Source: JAKBCQ01 sp021807585
GTDB taxonomy: Bacteria > Planctomycetota > Planctomycetia > Isosphaerales > Isosphaeraceae
Length of the DNA: 13,664 nucleotides
Reading direction: 5' to 3'
NCBI GenBank assembly: GCA_027325115.1
Contig: DAHWFG010000561.1
Span: forward strand, 1 to 13,664
The position numbers and the translations under genes were made by a program. Positions 1-6,766 of the stretch are shown here, piece after piece (position 1 is the stretch's first letter; the number at the start of each line of letters is the position of its first letter). The notes under the pieces are model-generated. The model ran no database searches and had not been told where the DNA came from. It saw nothing but the letters and a program-made list of their open reading frames with translations.

Positions 1-49
1 CAGCTAAGTCGACCATCTGATTGGGAGCCAAAGCCGGAAAGGCCGCTCG

Positions 50-127
50 AACACAAGCACGAAGGGCAAGCGAGTGAGACGTGTTTTTTTCGAATGTACG
101 CACTCGCTCGCGCTTCGTGCCTGTATT
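50..127. repeat. Inverted pair of a 27-bp dispersed-type element
   Basis: The left arm at 50-76 and the reverse complement of the right arm at 101-127 agree at 23 of 27 positions, separated by 24 bases. The core is GCACGAAGSGCRAGCGAGTG. Similar GCACGAAGCGC-AGCGAGTGA sequences are, as I recall, scattered between genes in planctomycete genomes, so this is probably two copies in opposite orientation rather than a single terminator. The inner loop has a run of seven T but also continues for ten more bases, so it is not a standard intrinsic terminator. Confidence 0.6.
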
Positions 128-798
128 ACAGATCTATTGGCATATGTAGTCCCCATACCCAAGGAAACGGAAACGCGGAACACCAAAACTTGCGCGTCGG
201 GTTAATATAAACTCTTCATCCATTCGCTAAAAAGATTCGCTCACGATGAGTGGAAGATACGGACGAAGACTCGATCGAGTCGGCGCTTTCGGTCCAATCC
301 AGGTAGGAAAGCTCGATAGGAGTAACAACCCCCTCGCATCGATGATGACCGGAAGATCGTTGATCGGGTGGTGTCGCCATTTCGCGCCATGATTCGCCCT
401 GTTCCCCAACATGTTATTCATTTCGCATCGGTTTCACAAGATACCTGCACTCCATGATCCCGACTTGCTTTTCTGATAAGCGTAAACCGTCGTCGTTCTG
501 GCGCTTGTCGGCGTCTCGTCCCGCCGTATCCGGATTTCCCGCTCTCGACCCGGGATCTTGCATTCCGGTGTAATATCGAAACTCATCCTCATCGAAACGC
601 ATGCGCCCAAGACATCCCCGTTTGGAGTTCTCCGGCGAGTTGGAATTCTCCAGGAATCGGCTTGGCTCGGTTCGGATTGCGGTAGAATTGTTTCTTCGTT
701 GATTGTGAAAGCGTCGCCGCCGTCTCGGCGCGGGGATGATATTGAGTAACTCGTTTCCTTATCAATAAATATCAGAATTCAAGAAGCAGAAGCGCTCC

Positions 799-896
799 AA
801 CCACGGACGACATGGATTTAACGCATAACGAAATAATTAATTTTATCAAATATTTATTTATTTTTCTTGTCCGTGTCATCCGTGTCATCCGTGGTT
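799..896. repeat. AT-rich island bounded by 18-bp inverted repeats
   Basis: The arm at 799-816 (AACCACGGACGACATGGA) matches the reverse complement of 879-896 at 16 of 18 positions. The roughly 60 bases between them are strongly AT-rich, unlike the rest of the window. The right border contains three 9-base units at 870-878, 879-887 and 888-896 (TCCGTGTCA twice, then TCCGTGGTT). The arrangement resembles a small non-coding mobile or folding element, but no target-site duplication is obvious. Confidence 0.5.
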
Positions 897-1023
897 AAAA
901 TTCCCCGTATTTTTCCCCGAACCCGTATACCCAAGTTCTCCGTGGTTCCCAAATCTTTCAAACATCCCCGTCATCCGTCGTTCACAAATCCGTCGCTCTC
1001 AAAATCCATCCGTGGTTCCCAAA
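888..1023. repeat. Degenerate TCCGTGGTT-type repeat units
   Basis: Related units begin at about 888, 939, 974, 989 and 1009, with the theme TCCGTSGTTCNCAAA. Units at 939 and 1009 share TCCGTGGTTCCCAAA exactly. Spacing is irregular (51, 35, 15 and 20 bases). The 175-codon plus-strand frame starting with TTG at 867 runs through these units and is a by-product of them, not a gene. Confidence 0.5.
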
Positions 1024-1129
1024 AAAAGCAAGACAGGTTCGCCGGATTTATCGCCTCATTGCAACTAGATCGTGGACGACTGAAATTGGATCAACGTCAA
1101 TCGCAAAATTTGACCCCGAAATTTCACTT

Positions 1130-1480
1130 AAACGCCTCATTCTCCCAGCTTGGCGTATCAATGCAATCGTTACAAAACTCGTCAATCCCGTCGCTTGCGC
1201 CGCGGGACGCGTTCCCGGGATCATTCATCACGCCCCAGGTGCGCGCTCAAACCGTATCCGAGGTTCCTCGGAAAAGTTTGTGCAATTCGCCCAAAATCGG
1301 CTTGGCTTCGCTCGGCAGTTTTTTCATTTCTTCCAGCACGCGAACGAGTTACGTGAAAAGATCGCGTTCACCGCCGGTTTTAGCCTCGGTTTGAAAGAGG
1401 TCCTGATTAACCCACTGAGGGTTGGTTTCGGGCGGGTCGCGGGCGGCGATCGGCCTGAACCTTGATTTTGCGGTGAGTTT
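1130..1480 (-). pseudogene. Possible decayed reading frame, function unknown
   Basis: One minus-strand frame looks protein-like but is broken by stops at 1349-1351 (TAA) and 1247-1249 (TGA). The segment at 1250-1348 encodes an amphipathic stretch that includes LVRVLEEMKKLPSEAKPILG. The same frame upstream encodes ETNPQWVNQDLFQTEAKTGG. Downstream it reads MNDPGNASRGASDGIDEF and ends at a stop near 1129. I do not recognise a family. It may be an old gene remnant or part of a dispersed repeat; composition alone cannot separate these. Confidence 0.25.
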
Positions 1481-1563
1481 GTGAGCCCCGGCGTTTGAGC
1501 CGCTCGGGGTCGATCTTTGGCAATTCGGTCGCGTTGGGTGTTGGGATTGGAGCGCTGCGCGTT

Positions 1564-1599
1564 TGCTTTCTCGGCCTCGCGTGCTTTCTCGGCCTCGCG
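1564..1599. repeat. 18-bp perfect tandem duplication
   Basis: TGCTTTCTCGGCCTCGCG occurs at 1564-1581 and again at 1582-1599 without mismatch. It is followed at 1603-1623 by a nested palindrome: ACGTCA (1603-1608) and TGACGT (1618-1623) flank the self-complementary TGCCGGCA (1609-1616). The palindrome lies about 160-180 bases beyond the kinase stop codon and lacks a T-run, so a terminator role is unproven. Confidence 0.6.
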
Positions 1600-1782
1600 T
1601 TAACGTCATGCCGGCACTGACGTAAAGCAAGAGCCGGGCGATCTCGCGGCGCCGAGTCGCACGCGGGAGGCGCGGCGCTCCGATCCCGGGGAGTTTCGCG
1701 GTTCGTTCGCGGGTCTTTATTCGAGGAAGATCAATCGAAGCGTTTGGAATTGAGGGGAATGAGACTTCGGCGTGGATTGTCG

Positions 1783-2745
1783 TCAACCAAGGCTTTTGAT
1801 GACGGCGGGGTGACGATCGATGAAGTCTTGGGCTTCTTGACGGGTGAAGACGCCCGCGGTGGCGCCGACGGCGCGGACGCAGCTTGCGCCGACGGCTGAG
1901 GCGAGGAGGAGTCGTTGGGTTTCGTCGAGTCCTTCGATGAGGCCGGTGATGTAGCCAGCGTCGAAGGCGTCGCCCCCACCCGAGCCGTCGACGAATTCGA
2001 CGGGGTATGCTTCGAGTTCGATTTGGAGCGTATCGGAAACGGCGACGACGCCTTGGCTTCCTCGCGTGATGACGACGTGTTTGGCGCCGAGCTGGTGGAA
2101 CGCCGAGGCTTGGCGTCGGGGGTCGGGATCATTGAGGATGAGTTTGGCTTCGTCTTCGTTGGGCAGGAAGATGTCGGTGTGGGGGAGGACGGGTTCGAGT
2201 TGACGGAGGTAATCGCCCGGTCCGGGGGTTGCGACATCAAGGACGATGACGGTTCCGCGTGAGCGCGACTGGGCAAAGCGATTAGCGAGCGCGTGGGGGT
2301 CGAGGCCCGGGAGGATGAGGTAGCCGCCGAGGTAGAAGACTTTGGGGTTTGCGGAGAGTGCGGGATCTAGATCTTCGACGGTGAGCGCCTTGTTCGCGCC
2401 GAACGAGTGAATGAAGCGTCGATCCTGTCCTTTGACGTTGACGATGAGGGTTTGGCTCGTGGGTAGGGAGGGATCGACGACGAGACGATCGACGTCGACA
2501 TGAGCCTTGGCGAGGGTCTCGGCGACGAACTTGCCGAAGACGTCGTCGCCGATTTTACCGAGGATCGACGAGCGGACACCGAGCCTTGCGAGGTTCATCG
2601 CGGCGTTGGAGGCGCAGCCGCCGATGTTGAGCACAAGGTCGTCGGCGGCGACGAGTTCGCCGGCCTGGGGAAGATGATCGACGGGAGAACACAGGTGATC
2701 GGCGACGACCACGCCGGCGCAAACAACGGGGTTGGAGGCGTTCAT
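1783..2745 (-). CDS. PfkB-family carbohydrate kinase
   Basis: A ribokinase/PfkB-fold kinase of 320 residues that should phosphorylate a sugar or nucleoside with ATP in the cytoplasm; the substrate cannot be read from the sequence. The N-terminal PfkB signature is seen as GGCASNAAMNLARLG (42-56). The middle has a PNEDEA motif (195-200), matching the family NxxE motif that helps place metal and phosphate. The C-terminal signature is DGSGGGDAFDAGY (253-265), with the predicted catalytic base Asp259. The anion-hole motif is GGGD rather than the commoner GAGD. I chose ATG at 2745 because family similarity begins there; an in-frame ATG at 2874 would add 43 polar residues without homology. There is no clear ribosome binding site. 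It lies 144 bases downstream of ftsH on the same strand and may be co-transcribed. Confidence 0.9.
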   Translation of the reverse strand: MNASNPVVCAGVVVADHLCSPVDHLPQAGELVAADDLVLNIGGCASNAAMNLARLGVRSSILGKIGDDVFGKFVAETLAKAHVDVDRLVVDPSLPTSQTLIVNVKGQDRRFIHSFGANKALTVEDLDPALSANPKVFYLGGYLILPGLDPHALANRFAQSRSRGTVIVLDVATPGPGDYLRQLEPVLPHTDIFLPNEDEAKLILNDPDPRRQASAFHQLGAKHVVITRGSQGVVAVSDTLQIELEAYPVEFVDGSGGGDAFDAGYITGLIEGLDETQRLLLASAVGASCVRAVGATAGVFTRQEAQDFIDRHPAVIKSLG

Positions 2746-2777
2746 CGATCGGGAGTTCACTCTAAGAGAGAGAGTTT

Positions 2778-2805
2778 CGCGATCGAGCGTACGTGAGCGA
2801 TCGCG
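2778..2805 (-). other. Hairpin between ftsH and the sugar kinase gene
   Basis: CGCGATCG at 2778-2785 and CGATCGCG at 2798-2805 form a perfect 8-bp GC-rich stem with a 12-base loop that contains the palindrome CGTACG. It lies 33-60 bases before the kinase start. On the minus strand it is followed by AAACTCTCTC rather than a T-run, so it is more likely an intercistronic processing or stability structure than a terminator. Such short GC stems also arise by chance in this composition. Confidence 0.3.
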
Positions 2806-2889
2806 GATCAGGGTTAGGCGTTGGGCTTGAGCAACGGCGTTCGGTCGTGCGTCGGGATCCGCATTCGCATCCACGTTTTTGTTTTGGGA

Positions 2890-4947
2890 TTATGCGTCGA
2901 TTCCGCGCGTCGGCTCGCGGTGGAGGATCGAGGCGTCGGCGCCGGCGCTTGCGGCGGCCTCGGAGTTGTCTCCGTGATCGAGCGATTCGGCGGTCTCGGG
3001 ATTCACGGCGGAGGGAAGGCCGGCGCGTCGGCCGATCAGCTCGGTGATTTCGGTATCGCTTAAGACTTCCTTTTCGATCAGGGCCTCGGTGAGTTTTTCG
3101 AGTTGTGGGCGGTGGCCTTCGAGCAGCGTGAAGGCGCGTTCGTCGGCCTCGCGGAGGATGCGGGCGATCTCTTCGTCGATGAGTTGGGCGGTGTGTTCGG
3201 AATGATCGCGGGTTTCGCTCATCTCTCGGCCCAGGAACGGGTGTTCATCGCTGGATCGGAACGAGACGGGACCGACGCGTTCGCTCATGCCCCATTGGGT
3301 GACCATGCGGCGGGCGATGCGGGTGGCCTGTTCGAGATCTTGCGCGGCGCCCGACGAGAGGTCGTGGTAGACCAAGCGTTCGGCGGCGCGGCCTCCCAGA
3401 AGTACTTTGAGTCGAGCGTGGAGCTGGCTTGCGTTGTAGCTGACGCGGTCTTCCTCGGGAAGGAACTGGGTGACGCCGAGCGAGCGTCCGCGGGGGATGA
3501 TCGTCACTTTGTGGACGGGGTCGGTATCGGGGGTGAGCCAGCCGACCAAAGCGTGTCCGACCTCGTGATACGCGGTGGCTCGTTTATCTTTGTCTGTGAT
3601 CAATTCTTCACGTTTGGCGCCCATGATGACTTTATCGCGAGCGGCTTCGAAGTCGTCCATATCGACCATGTCTTTATCCTCGCGGGTGGCGAGGAGGGCG
3701 GCCTCGTTGACGAGGTTGGCGAGATCTGCGCCGCTCATTCCGACGGTCCCGCGGGCGATTTCGGCGAGGTCGACGACGGGGGCGAGGGGGACGTGTCGGG
3801 TGTGGACTTTGAGGATTTCGAGCCGGCCTTTGCGGGTGGGGAGGTCGACGGTGACGTGGCGGTCGAATCGGCCTGGGCGAAGCAAGGCGGGGTCGAGGAC
3901 GTCGGGTCGGTTGGTGGCGGCGAGGACGATGACGCTTTCGGTTGGAGAGAAGCCGTCCATCTCGGTGAGGATCTGGTTGAGCGTTTGTTCGCGTTCGTCG
4001 TGACCCCCTCCGAGACCGGCGCCCCGGACGCGGCCGACGGCGTCGATTTCGTCGACGAAGAGGATGCAGGGGCTGTTTTCCTTGGCGGTTTTGAACATAT
4101 CACGGACACGGCTGGCGCCGACGCCGACGAACATCTGGATGAATTCGGATCCCGAGATCGAGAAGAACGGTACGCCGGCCTCTCCCGCGATGGCGCGTGC
4201 GAGGAGGGTTTTGCCGGTTCCAGGGGGACCGTTGAGGAGGACTCCCTTGGGGATTCGGCCGCCGAGTCGTTGGAATTTCTCGGGGTTTTTTAGAAATTCG
4301 ACGATCTCCTGGAGTTCGCCTTTGGCGTTTTCGAGCCCCGCGACTTCGTCAAAAGTCGTCCGTTGTTTCGACTTATCGTGCCGTTTGGCGGGACTTTTGA
4401 CGAAGCTTCCCAGGATGCCGCCGTCGAACTGGTCGCGCGCTCTTCGCATCATAAAATAGATGAAGGCGAAAATCAGGATCGTCGGCATCAGGACGGTGAC
4501 CCAAAAGACGAACGCGCTGCTTCCCTGCGGTTGCACCGTGGTGATGACGACGGCGGGTTTATCTTTGCTCGTGGAGTACGAGCGGAGCTTGTTGACGACC
4601 GAATCGAGCGCGGCCTCTCCCGGAAAGTAGATCTCGAAGGGTTTAACCTTGATCGCCTTGGGGGATTGTTTGGGCTTGTATTCTTGTTCGGTGCGAAGGT
4701 CGCCGCGAGCTTCAAGGCCTTGAATCGAGATATCTTCAACATTGTTGAGCTCGACCTGGTCGAGGAACCAACTGTATTGAACGGGGATCTCGTTGCGTGA
4801 GAAGAGGAAGAAGATCAACAGCAGCACGACCGCGGCGATGAGCATCCAGATGACGACCGGTGAAGGAGAACCGCCGGCGGGGAGGTTGGGTTTTCTCCCC
4901 GGGGTTTGGGACCGTCGATTCGGATCCTGTGGTGGGCGACTCTCCAT
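2890..4947 (-). CDS. ftsH: ATP-dependent zinc metalloprotease FtsH
   Basis: Membrane-anchored AAA+ protease of 685 residues that unfolds and degrades misfolded membrane proteins and short-lived regulators; it works as a hexamer in the inner membrane. A proline-rich cytosolic leader (1-30) precedes transmembrane segment 1 (about 31-49). An extracytoplasmic domain (about 51-143) and segment 2 (about 144-167) follow. The AAA module has Walker A GPPGTGKT (240-247), the pore motif FVG (273-275), Walker B ILFVDEID (295-302) and the second region of homology with Arg357 and Arg360. The protease site is HEVGH (461-465), with the likely third zinc ligand Asp537 in SSGAAQDLEQAT. All key residues are intact. 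The last 40 or so residues are a low-complexity tail. ATG at 4947 is preceded by GAGG four bases away, a tight but usable spacing. trxB lies upstream on the same strand. Confidence 0.98.
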   Translation of the reverse strand: MESRPPQDPNRRSQTPGRKPNLPAGGSPSPVVIWMLIAAVVLLLIFFLFSRNEIPVQYSWFLDQVELNNVEDISIQGLEARGDLRTEQEYKPKQSPKAIKVKPFEIYFPGEAALDSVVNKLRSYSTSKDKPAVVITTVQPQGSSAFVFWVTVLMPTILIFAFIYFMMRRARDQFDGGILGSFVKSPAKRHDKSKQRTTFDEVAGLENAKGELQEIVEFLKNPEKFQRLGGRIPKGVLLNGPPGTGKTLLARAIAGEAGVPFFSISGSEFIQMFVGVGASRVRDMFKTAKENSPCILFVDEIDAVGRVRGAGLGGGHDEREQTLNQILTEMDGFSPTESVIVLAATNRPDVLDPALLRPGRFDRHVTVDLPTRKGRLEILKVHTRHVPLAPVVDLAEIARGTVGMSGADLANLVNEAALLATREDKDMVDMDDFEAARDKVIMGAKREELITDKDKRATAYHEVGHALVGWLTPDTDPVHKVTIIPRGRSLGVTQFLPEEDRVSYNASQLHARLKVLLGGRAAERLVYHDLSSGAAQDLEQATRIARRMVTQWGMSERVGPVSFRSSDEHPFLGREMSETRDHSEHTAQLIDEEIARILREADERAFTLLEGHRPQLEKLTEALIEKEVLSDTEITELIGRRAGLPSAVNPETAESLDHGDNSEAAASAGADASILHREPTRGIDA

Positions 4948-4980
4948 GAGACCTCACTCGTATTCTCGGACGGAACAAAA

Positions 4981-5017
4981 GTCTTCCGGTCGCGTGGGCG
5001 TACCACGCGACGAAGAC
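4981..5017 (-). promoter_or_regulatory. Long bulged hairpin in the ftsH leader
   Basis: Positions 4989-4997 pair perfectly with 5003-5011 (9 bp, 5-base loop). The outer arms 4981-4986 (GTCTTC) pair with 5012-5017 (GAAGAC), leaving only a CG bulge at 4987-4988, for 15 base pairs in all. On the minus strand the stem is followed directly by TTTTGTT, which resembles an intrinsic terminator. It lies 33 bases before the ftsH start and about 110 bases after the trxB stop. It could end trxB transcription, attenuate ftsH, or protect the 5' end of the ftsH mRNA. The structure is seen directly; its role is inference. Confidence 0.6.
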
Positions 5018-5029
5018 GACACGCAATGG

Positions 5030-5059
5030 ATTGTAGTGGAAAAACGCGAAAAAGTTCAG
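5030..5059 (-). promoter_or_regulatory. Candidate ftsH promoter
   Basis: On the minus strand a TACAAT -10 element (5030-5035) matches the sigma-70 consensus at 5 of 6 bases. The best -35 is a weak CTGAAC (5054-5059) at an 18-base spacing. Transcription would start near 5023, giving a leader of about 75 bases whose 5' end begins almost at the bulged hairpin (5017-4981). Confidence 0.35.
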
Positions 5060-5125
5060 GGTGGATTTCGGCCTGGGCGTTGCGAAATAACGCAACTCTC
5101 GCTCCAGTAGAGGGTTGAGAAAACC

Positions 5126-6154
5126 TTACGCGGTTTTCGATTCGAGCCACTTTTCGCAATCGATGGCCGCGGCGCACCCCGAACCCGCCGCGGTGATCGC
5201 CTGACGGTAATGCGTGTCGACGACATCGCCGCACGCGAAGACGCCTTCGACGTTGGTTGCCGTGGCGTAATTGGGAAGATACGCAAGCTTGAGCCCGCCG
5301 GTTTCGATCCCGTCCCACGCGAGCGCGTTTCGCGTGAGGAGGTAGCCCGCGGGGGTCGTCGCCAGAGCGCCCTGAAAAAACGAGGTGTTGGGAGTGTGGC
5401 CGATCGCCAGGAAAAGACCCTCGATCGGCAGATCGCGGATCGAACCGTCGACGGTTGAAGCTAATTTCACACCTTTTAACACAACATATGGCTCGTATTC
5501 GCCGTAAACTTCGACGACCTTGGAGTTCCAGGCGACTTCGATTTTGGGGTTGGCGAGGAGCCGTTGTTGCATGATTTTCGATCCGCGGAGCGCGTCGCGG
5601 CGATGGATGAGCGTCACTTTACTCGCGAAGCGGGTGAGGAAGATCGCCTCCTCAAGCGCCGAGTCTCCTCCGCCGACGACGCCGATCGGGCGATTTTTAT
5701 AAAACGCTCCGTCGCACGTGGCGCACGTGCTCACTCCCTTACCCCGGAAGGGGCGTTCGGAAGCGACCTCGTCAAGCCAGCGCGCGCTCGCTCCCGTCGC
5801 GATGATCAGCGAATCGGCGGTGTATTCGGCGCGCTCGCCGTCGGGGTCTCCGCTGGGATCGAGCGAGGTCGTCAGGCGGAACGGACGGCTCGAGAGATCG
5901 ACATGAAAAGCGGTCTCAAAGCGACAATCGGCGCCGAATTTTTTGGCCTGGTCACGCATCAGATCCATCAACGCCGGACCTTGAATCCCCTCGGGAAAAC
6001 CGGGAAAGTTTTCGACCTCGGTCGTCAGCGTCAACTGCCCGCCCGGCTCTTTTCCCTCAAGCACCAGCGGCGCCAGATTGGCGCGCGCCGTATAAAGCGC
6101 CGCGGTCAAGCCCGCCGATCCTGATCCAAGAATAATTACGTGATGATGAGACAT
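5126..6154 (-). CDS. trxB: Thioredoxin-disulfide reductase TrxB
   Basis: FAD-dependent, NADPH-using reductase of 342 residues that keeps thioredoxin reduced in the cytoplasm. The FAD-binding glycine motif is GSGSAGLTAA (10-19). The redox-active pair is Cys144/Cys147 in CATCDGAFY. The NADPH-binding glycine motif is GGGDSALEEA (161-170), and HRRDALR (184-190) is the usual 2'-phosphate contact. The C-terminal FAD motif is GVFACGDVVD (304-313), followed by YRQAITAAGSGC. Compared with the E. coli enzyme (321 residues) there are two extra stretches: about 10 residues near 97-107 and about 15 near 281-296, just before the C-terminal FAD motif. ATG at 6154 starts directly at MSHHHVIILGSG; an upstream in-frame start at 6265 would add 37 residues without homology. 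It is divergent from csrA. Confidence 0.96.
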   Translation of the reverse strand: MSHHHVIILGSGSAGLTAALYTARANLAPLVLEGKEPGGQLTLTTEVENFPGFPEGIQGPALMDLMRDQAKKFGADCRFETAFHVDLSSRPFRLTTSLDPSGDPDGERAEYTADSLIIATGASARWLDEVASERPFRGKGVSTCATCDGAFYKNRPIGVVGGGDSALEEAIFLTRFASKVTLIHRRDALRGSKIMQQRLLANPKIEVAWNSKVVEVYGEYEPYVVLKGVKLASTVDGSIRDLPIEGLFLAIGHTPNTSFFQGALATTPAGYLLTRNALAWDGIETGGLKLAYLPNYATATNVEGVFACGDVVDTHYRQAITAAGSGCAAAIDCEKWLESKTA

Positions 6155-6331
6155 CGTGTTTTCTCGTCGGTCGCATCCGACGCTCGTTCGTCGGGTTTGG
6201 TCTGGAATGAGGATTAAGATAATCGCGCGTGGTCGATGACGCCAGTGGCCGGCGGTTACGACCAAGGCGGTCTCGGGTTGGGTTCCGGAATGAACGCGTT
6301 TGGCGACGAGGGTCGCGTATTTCGTCGATTT

Positions 6332-6355
6332 CTCGAATATGAACTAGGATTCGAG
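6332..6355. promoter_or_regulatory. Inverted repeat, possible operator
   Basis: CTCGAAT (6332-6338) and ATTCGAG (6349-6355) are perfectly complementary, with a 10-base spacer. The 17-base centre-to-centre distance would place both half-sites near one face of the helix, as for a dimeric regulator, but it may also be chance. It lies about 125 bases before csrA and 178 bases before trxB. Confidence 0.25.
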
Positions 6356-6438
6356 TATCCACGACGCGTTGAACACGCTCGCGCGGATGCGACCGAACAC
6401 TCGTTTTTCGACGACGATCGACGACGAGACGACCGCGT

Positions 6439-6475
6439 GGAGGAGAAGGAAGCTCTCGCAACCATCGAGGCCGGA
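6439..6475 (+). promoter_or_regulatory. GGA-rich csrA leader, possible CsrA autoregulation site
   Basis: GGA triplets, the core of CsrA-binding sites, occur at 6439-6441, 6442-6444, 6448-6450 and 6473-6475 just before the csrA start. A GAGG at 6467-6470, nine bases before the ATG, is the likely ribosome binding site. The last GGA overlaps the spacer between that site and the start codon. CsrA represses its own translation in several bacteria by such sites; applying that here is inference. Confidence 0.35.
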
Positions 6476-6479
6476 AACC

Positions 6480-6758
6480 ATGCTCGTTTTGACACGTAAA
6501 TTACTGGAAACGCTTTATATCGGAGACGACGTCAAGGTGACGGTCGTACGGCTTGAGGGGAACCAGGTGCGGCTGGGGATCGAGGCGCCCAGGCACATCC
6601 CCGTCGTGCGTGCCGAACTCCTCGAATCCGCCGACGCGGACGGAGACGAAAACGATCCGACGCCGCTCGCCGAATCCAAAGGGCGGGGGCCGAGTCGTCG
6701 TGTCGAGCCGGGTCGATCGCGGTATGCGGCGTACGGTCACGGATCGCGAAATCGGTGA
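6480..6758 (+). CDS. csrA: Carbon storage regulator CsrA/RsmA, extended
   Basis: Small RNA-binding translational regulator; the dimer binds GGA motifs in mRNA leaders and blocks or stabilises them. Residues 1-48 match the CsrA core: MLVLTRKLLETLYIGDD at the start, then GNQVRLGIEAP (27-37). Leu4 and Arg44, both important for RNA contact, are present. The usual VHREE stretch (42-46) reads VVRAE, so His43 and Glu45 are replaced. The protein has 92 residues against about 60-75 in most family members. The extra tail (about 50-92) is acidic first, then rich in Arg, Gly and Ser. ATG at 6480 is the family start and has GAGG nine bases upstream; upstream in-frame extensions lack homology. No fliW or flagellar gene is nearby. 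It converges with the response regulator, with 49 bases between stop codons. Confidence 0.93.
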   Translation: MLVLTRKLLETLYIGDDVKVTVVRLEGNQVRLGIEAPRHIPVVRAELLESADADGDENDPTPLAESKGRGPSRRVEPGRSRYAAYGHGSRNR

Positions 6759-6766
6759 AGATCGCG

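Larger units (their letters stand above)
1..1782. other. Long gene-poor region with dispersed repeats
   Basis: No reading frame here has a recognisable domain, a good ribosome binding site and plausible codon use together. The frames of 60-175 codons are explained by repeat DNA or chance. Contents from left to right: an inverted pair of a 27-bp element (50-127); unremarkable sequence to about 750; an AT-rich island (about 757-869) with bordering inverted repeats; degenerate TCCGTGGTT-type units to about 1023; a minus-strand frame with in-frame stops that looks like a gene remnant (about 1130-1480); and a tandem 18-bp duplication followed by a palindrome (1564-1623). I regard it as a repeat-rich spacer downstream of the sugar kinase gene. 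Confidence 0.6.
6155..6479. promoter_or_regulatory. Divergent trxB/csrA intergenic region
   Basis: This 325-base gap should hold both promoters, but I see no strong sigma-70 pair for either gene. Near trxB there are short GC stems: CGTCGG/CCGACG (6165-6170 and 6177-6182), and an alternative, overlapping CGACG/CGTCG (6178-6182 and 6189-6193). In the middle is a perfect 7-bp inverted repeat (6332-6355). The last 45 bases before csrA are purine-rich with several GGA triplets. Frames that cross this gap on either strand have no recognisable homology. Confidence 0.4.

Noticed and set aside
227..602. Two short minus-strand frames of 62 and 64 codons
   Set aside because: Neither has a recognised motif or ribosome binding site, and they are in different frames with no shared homology that I can see.
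867..1394. 175-codon plus-strand reading frame
   Set aside because: It begins with TTG inside the TCCGTGTCA repeats, has Ser/Arg/Pro-rich repeat-derived sequence, no ribosome binding site and no domain.
3103..4293. 396-codon plus-strand frame
   Set aside because: It is antisense to ftsH, whose minus-strand product has all catalytic motifs; the frame is an artefact of GC-rich codon use.
5079..5096. GTTGCG/CGCAAC hairpin as trxB terminator
   Set aside because: The stem is only 6 bp with a 6-base loop and no T-run after it on the minus strand; the hairpin at 4981-5017 is a better candidate.
6165..6193. Riboswitch in the trxB leader
   Set aside because: The two overlapping short stems could alternate, but stems of 5-6 bp are expected by chance in this composition and no known aptamer core is visible.
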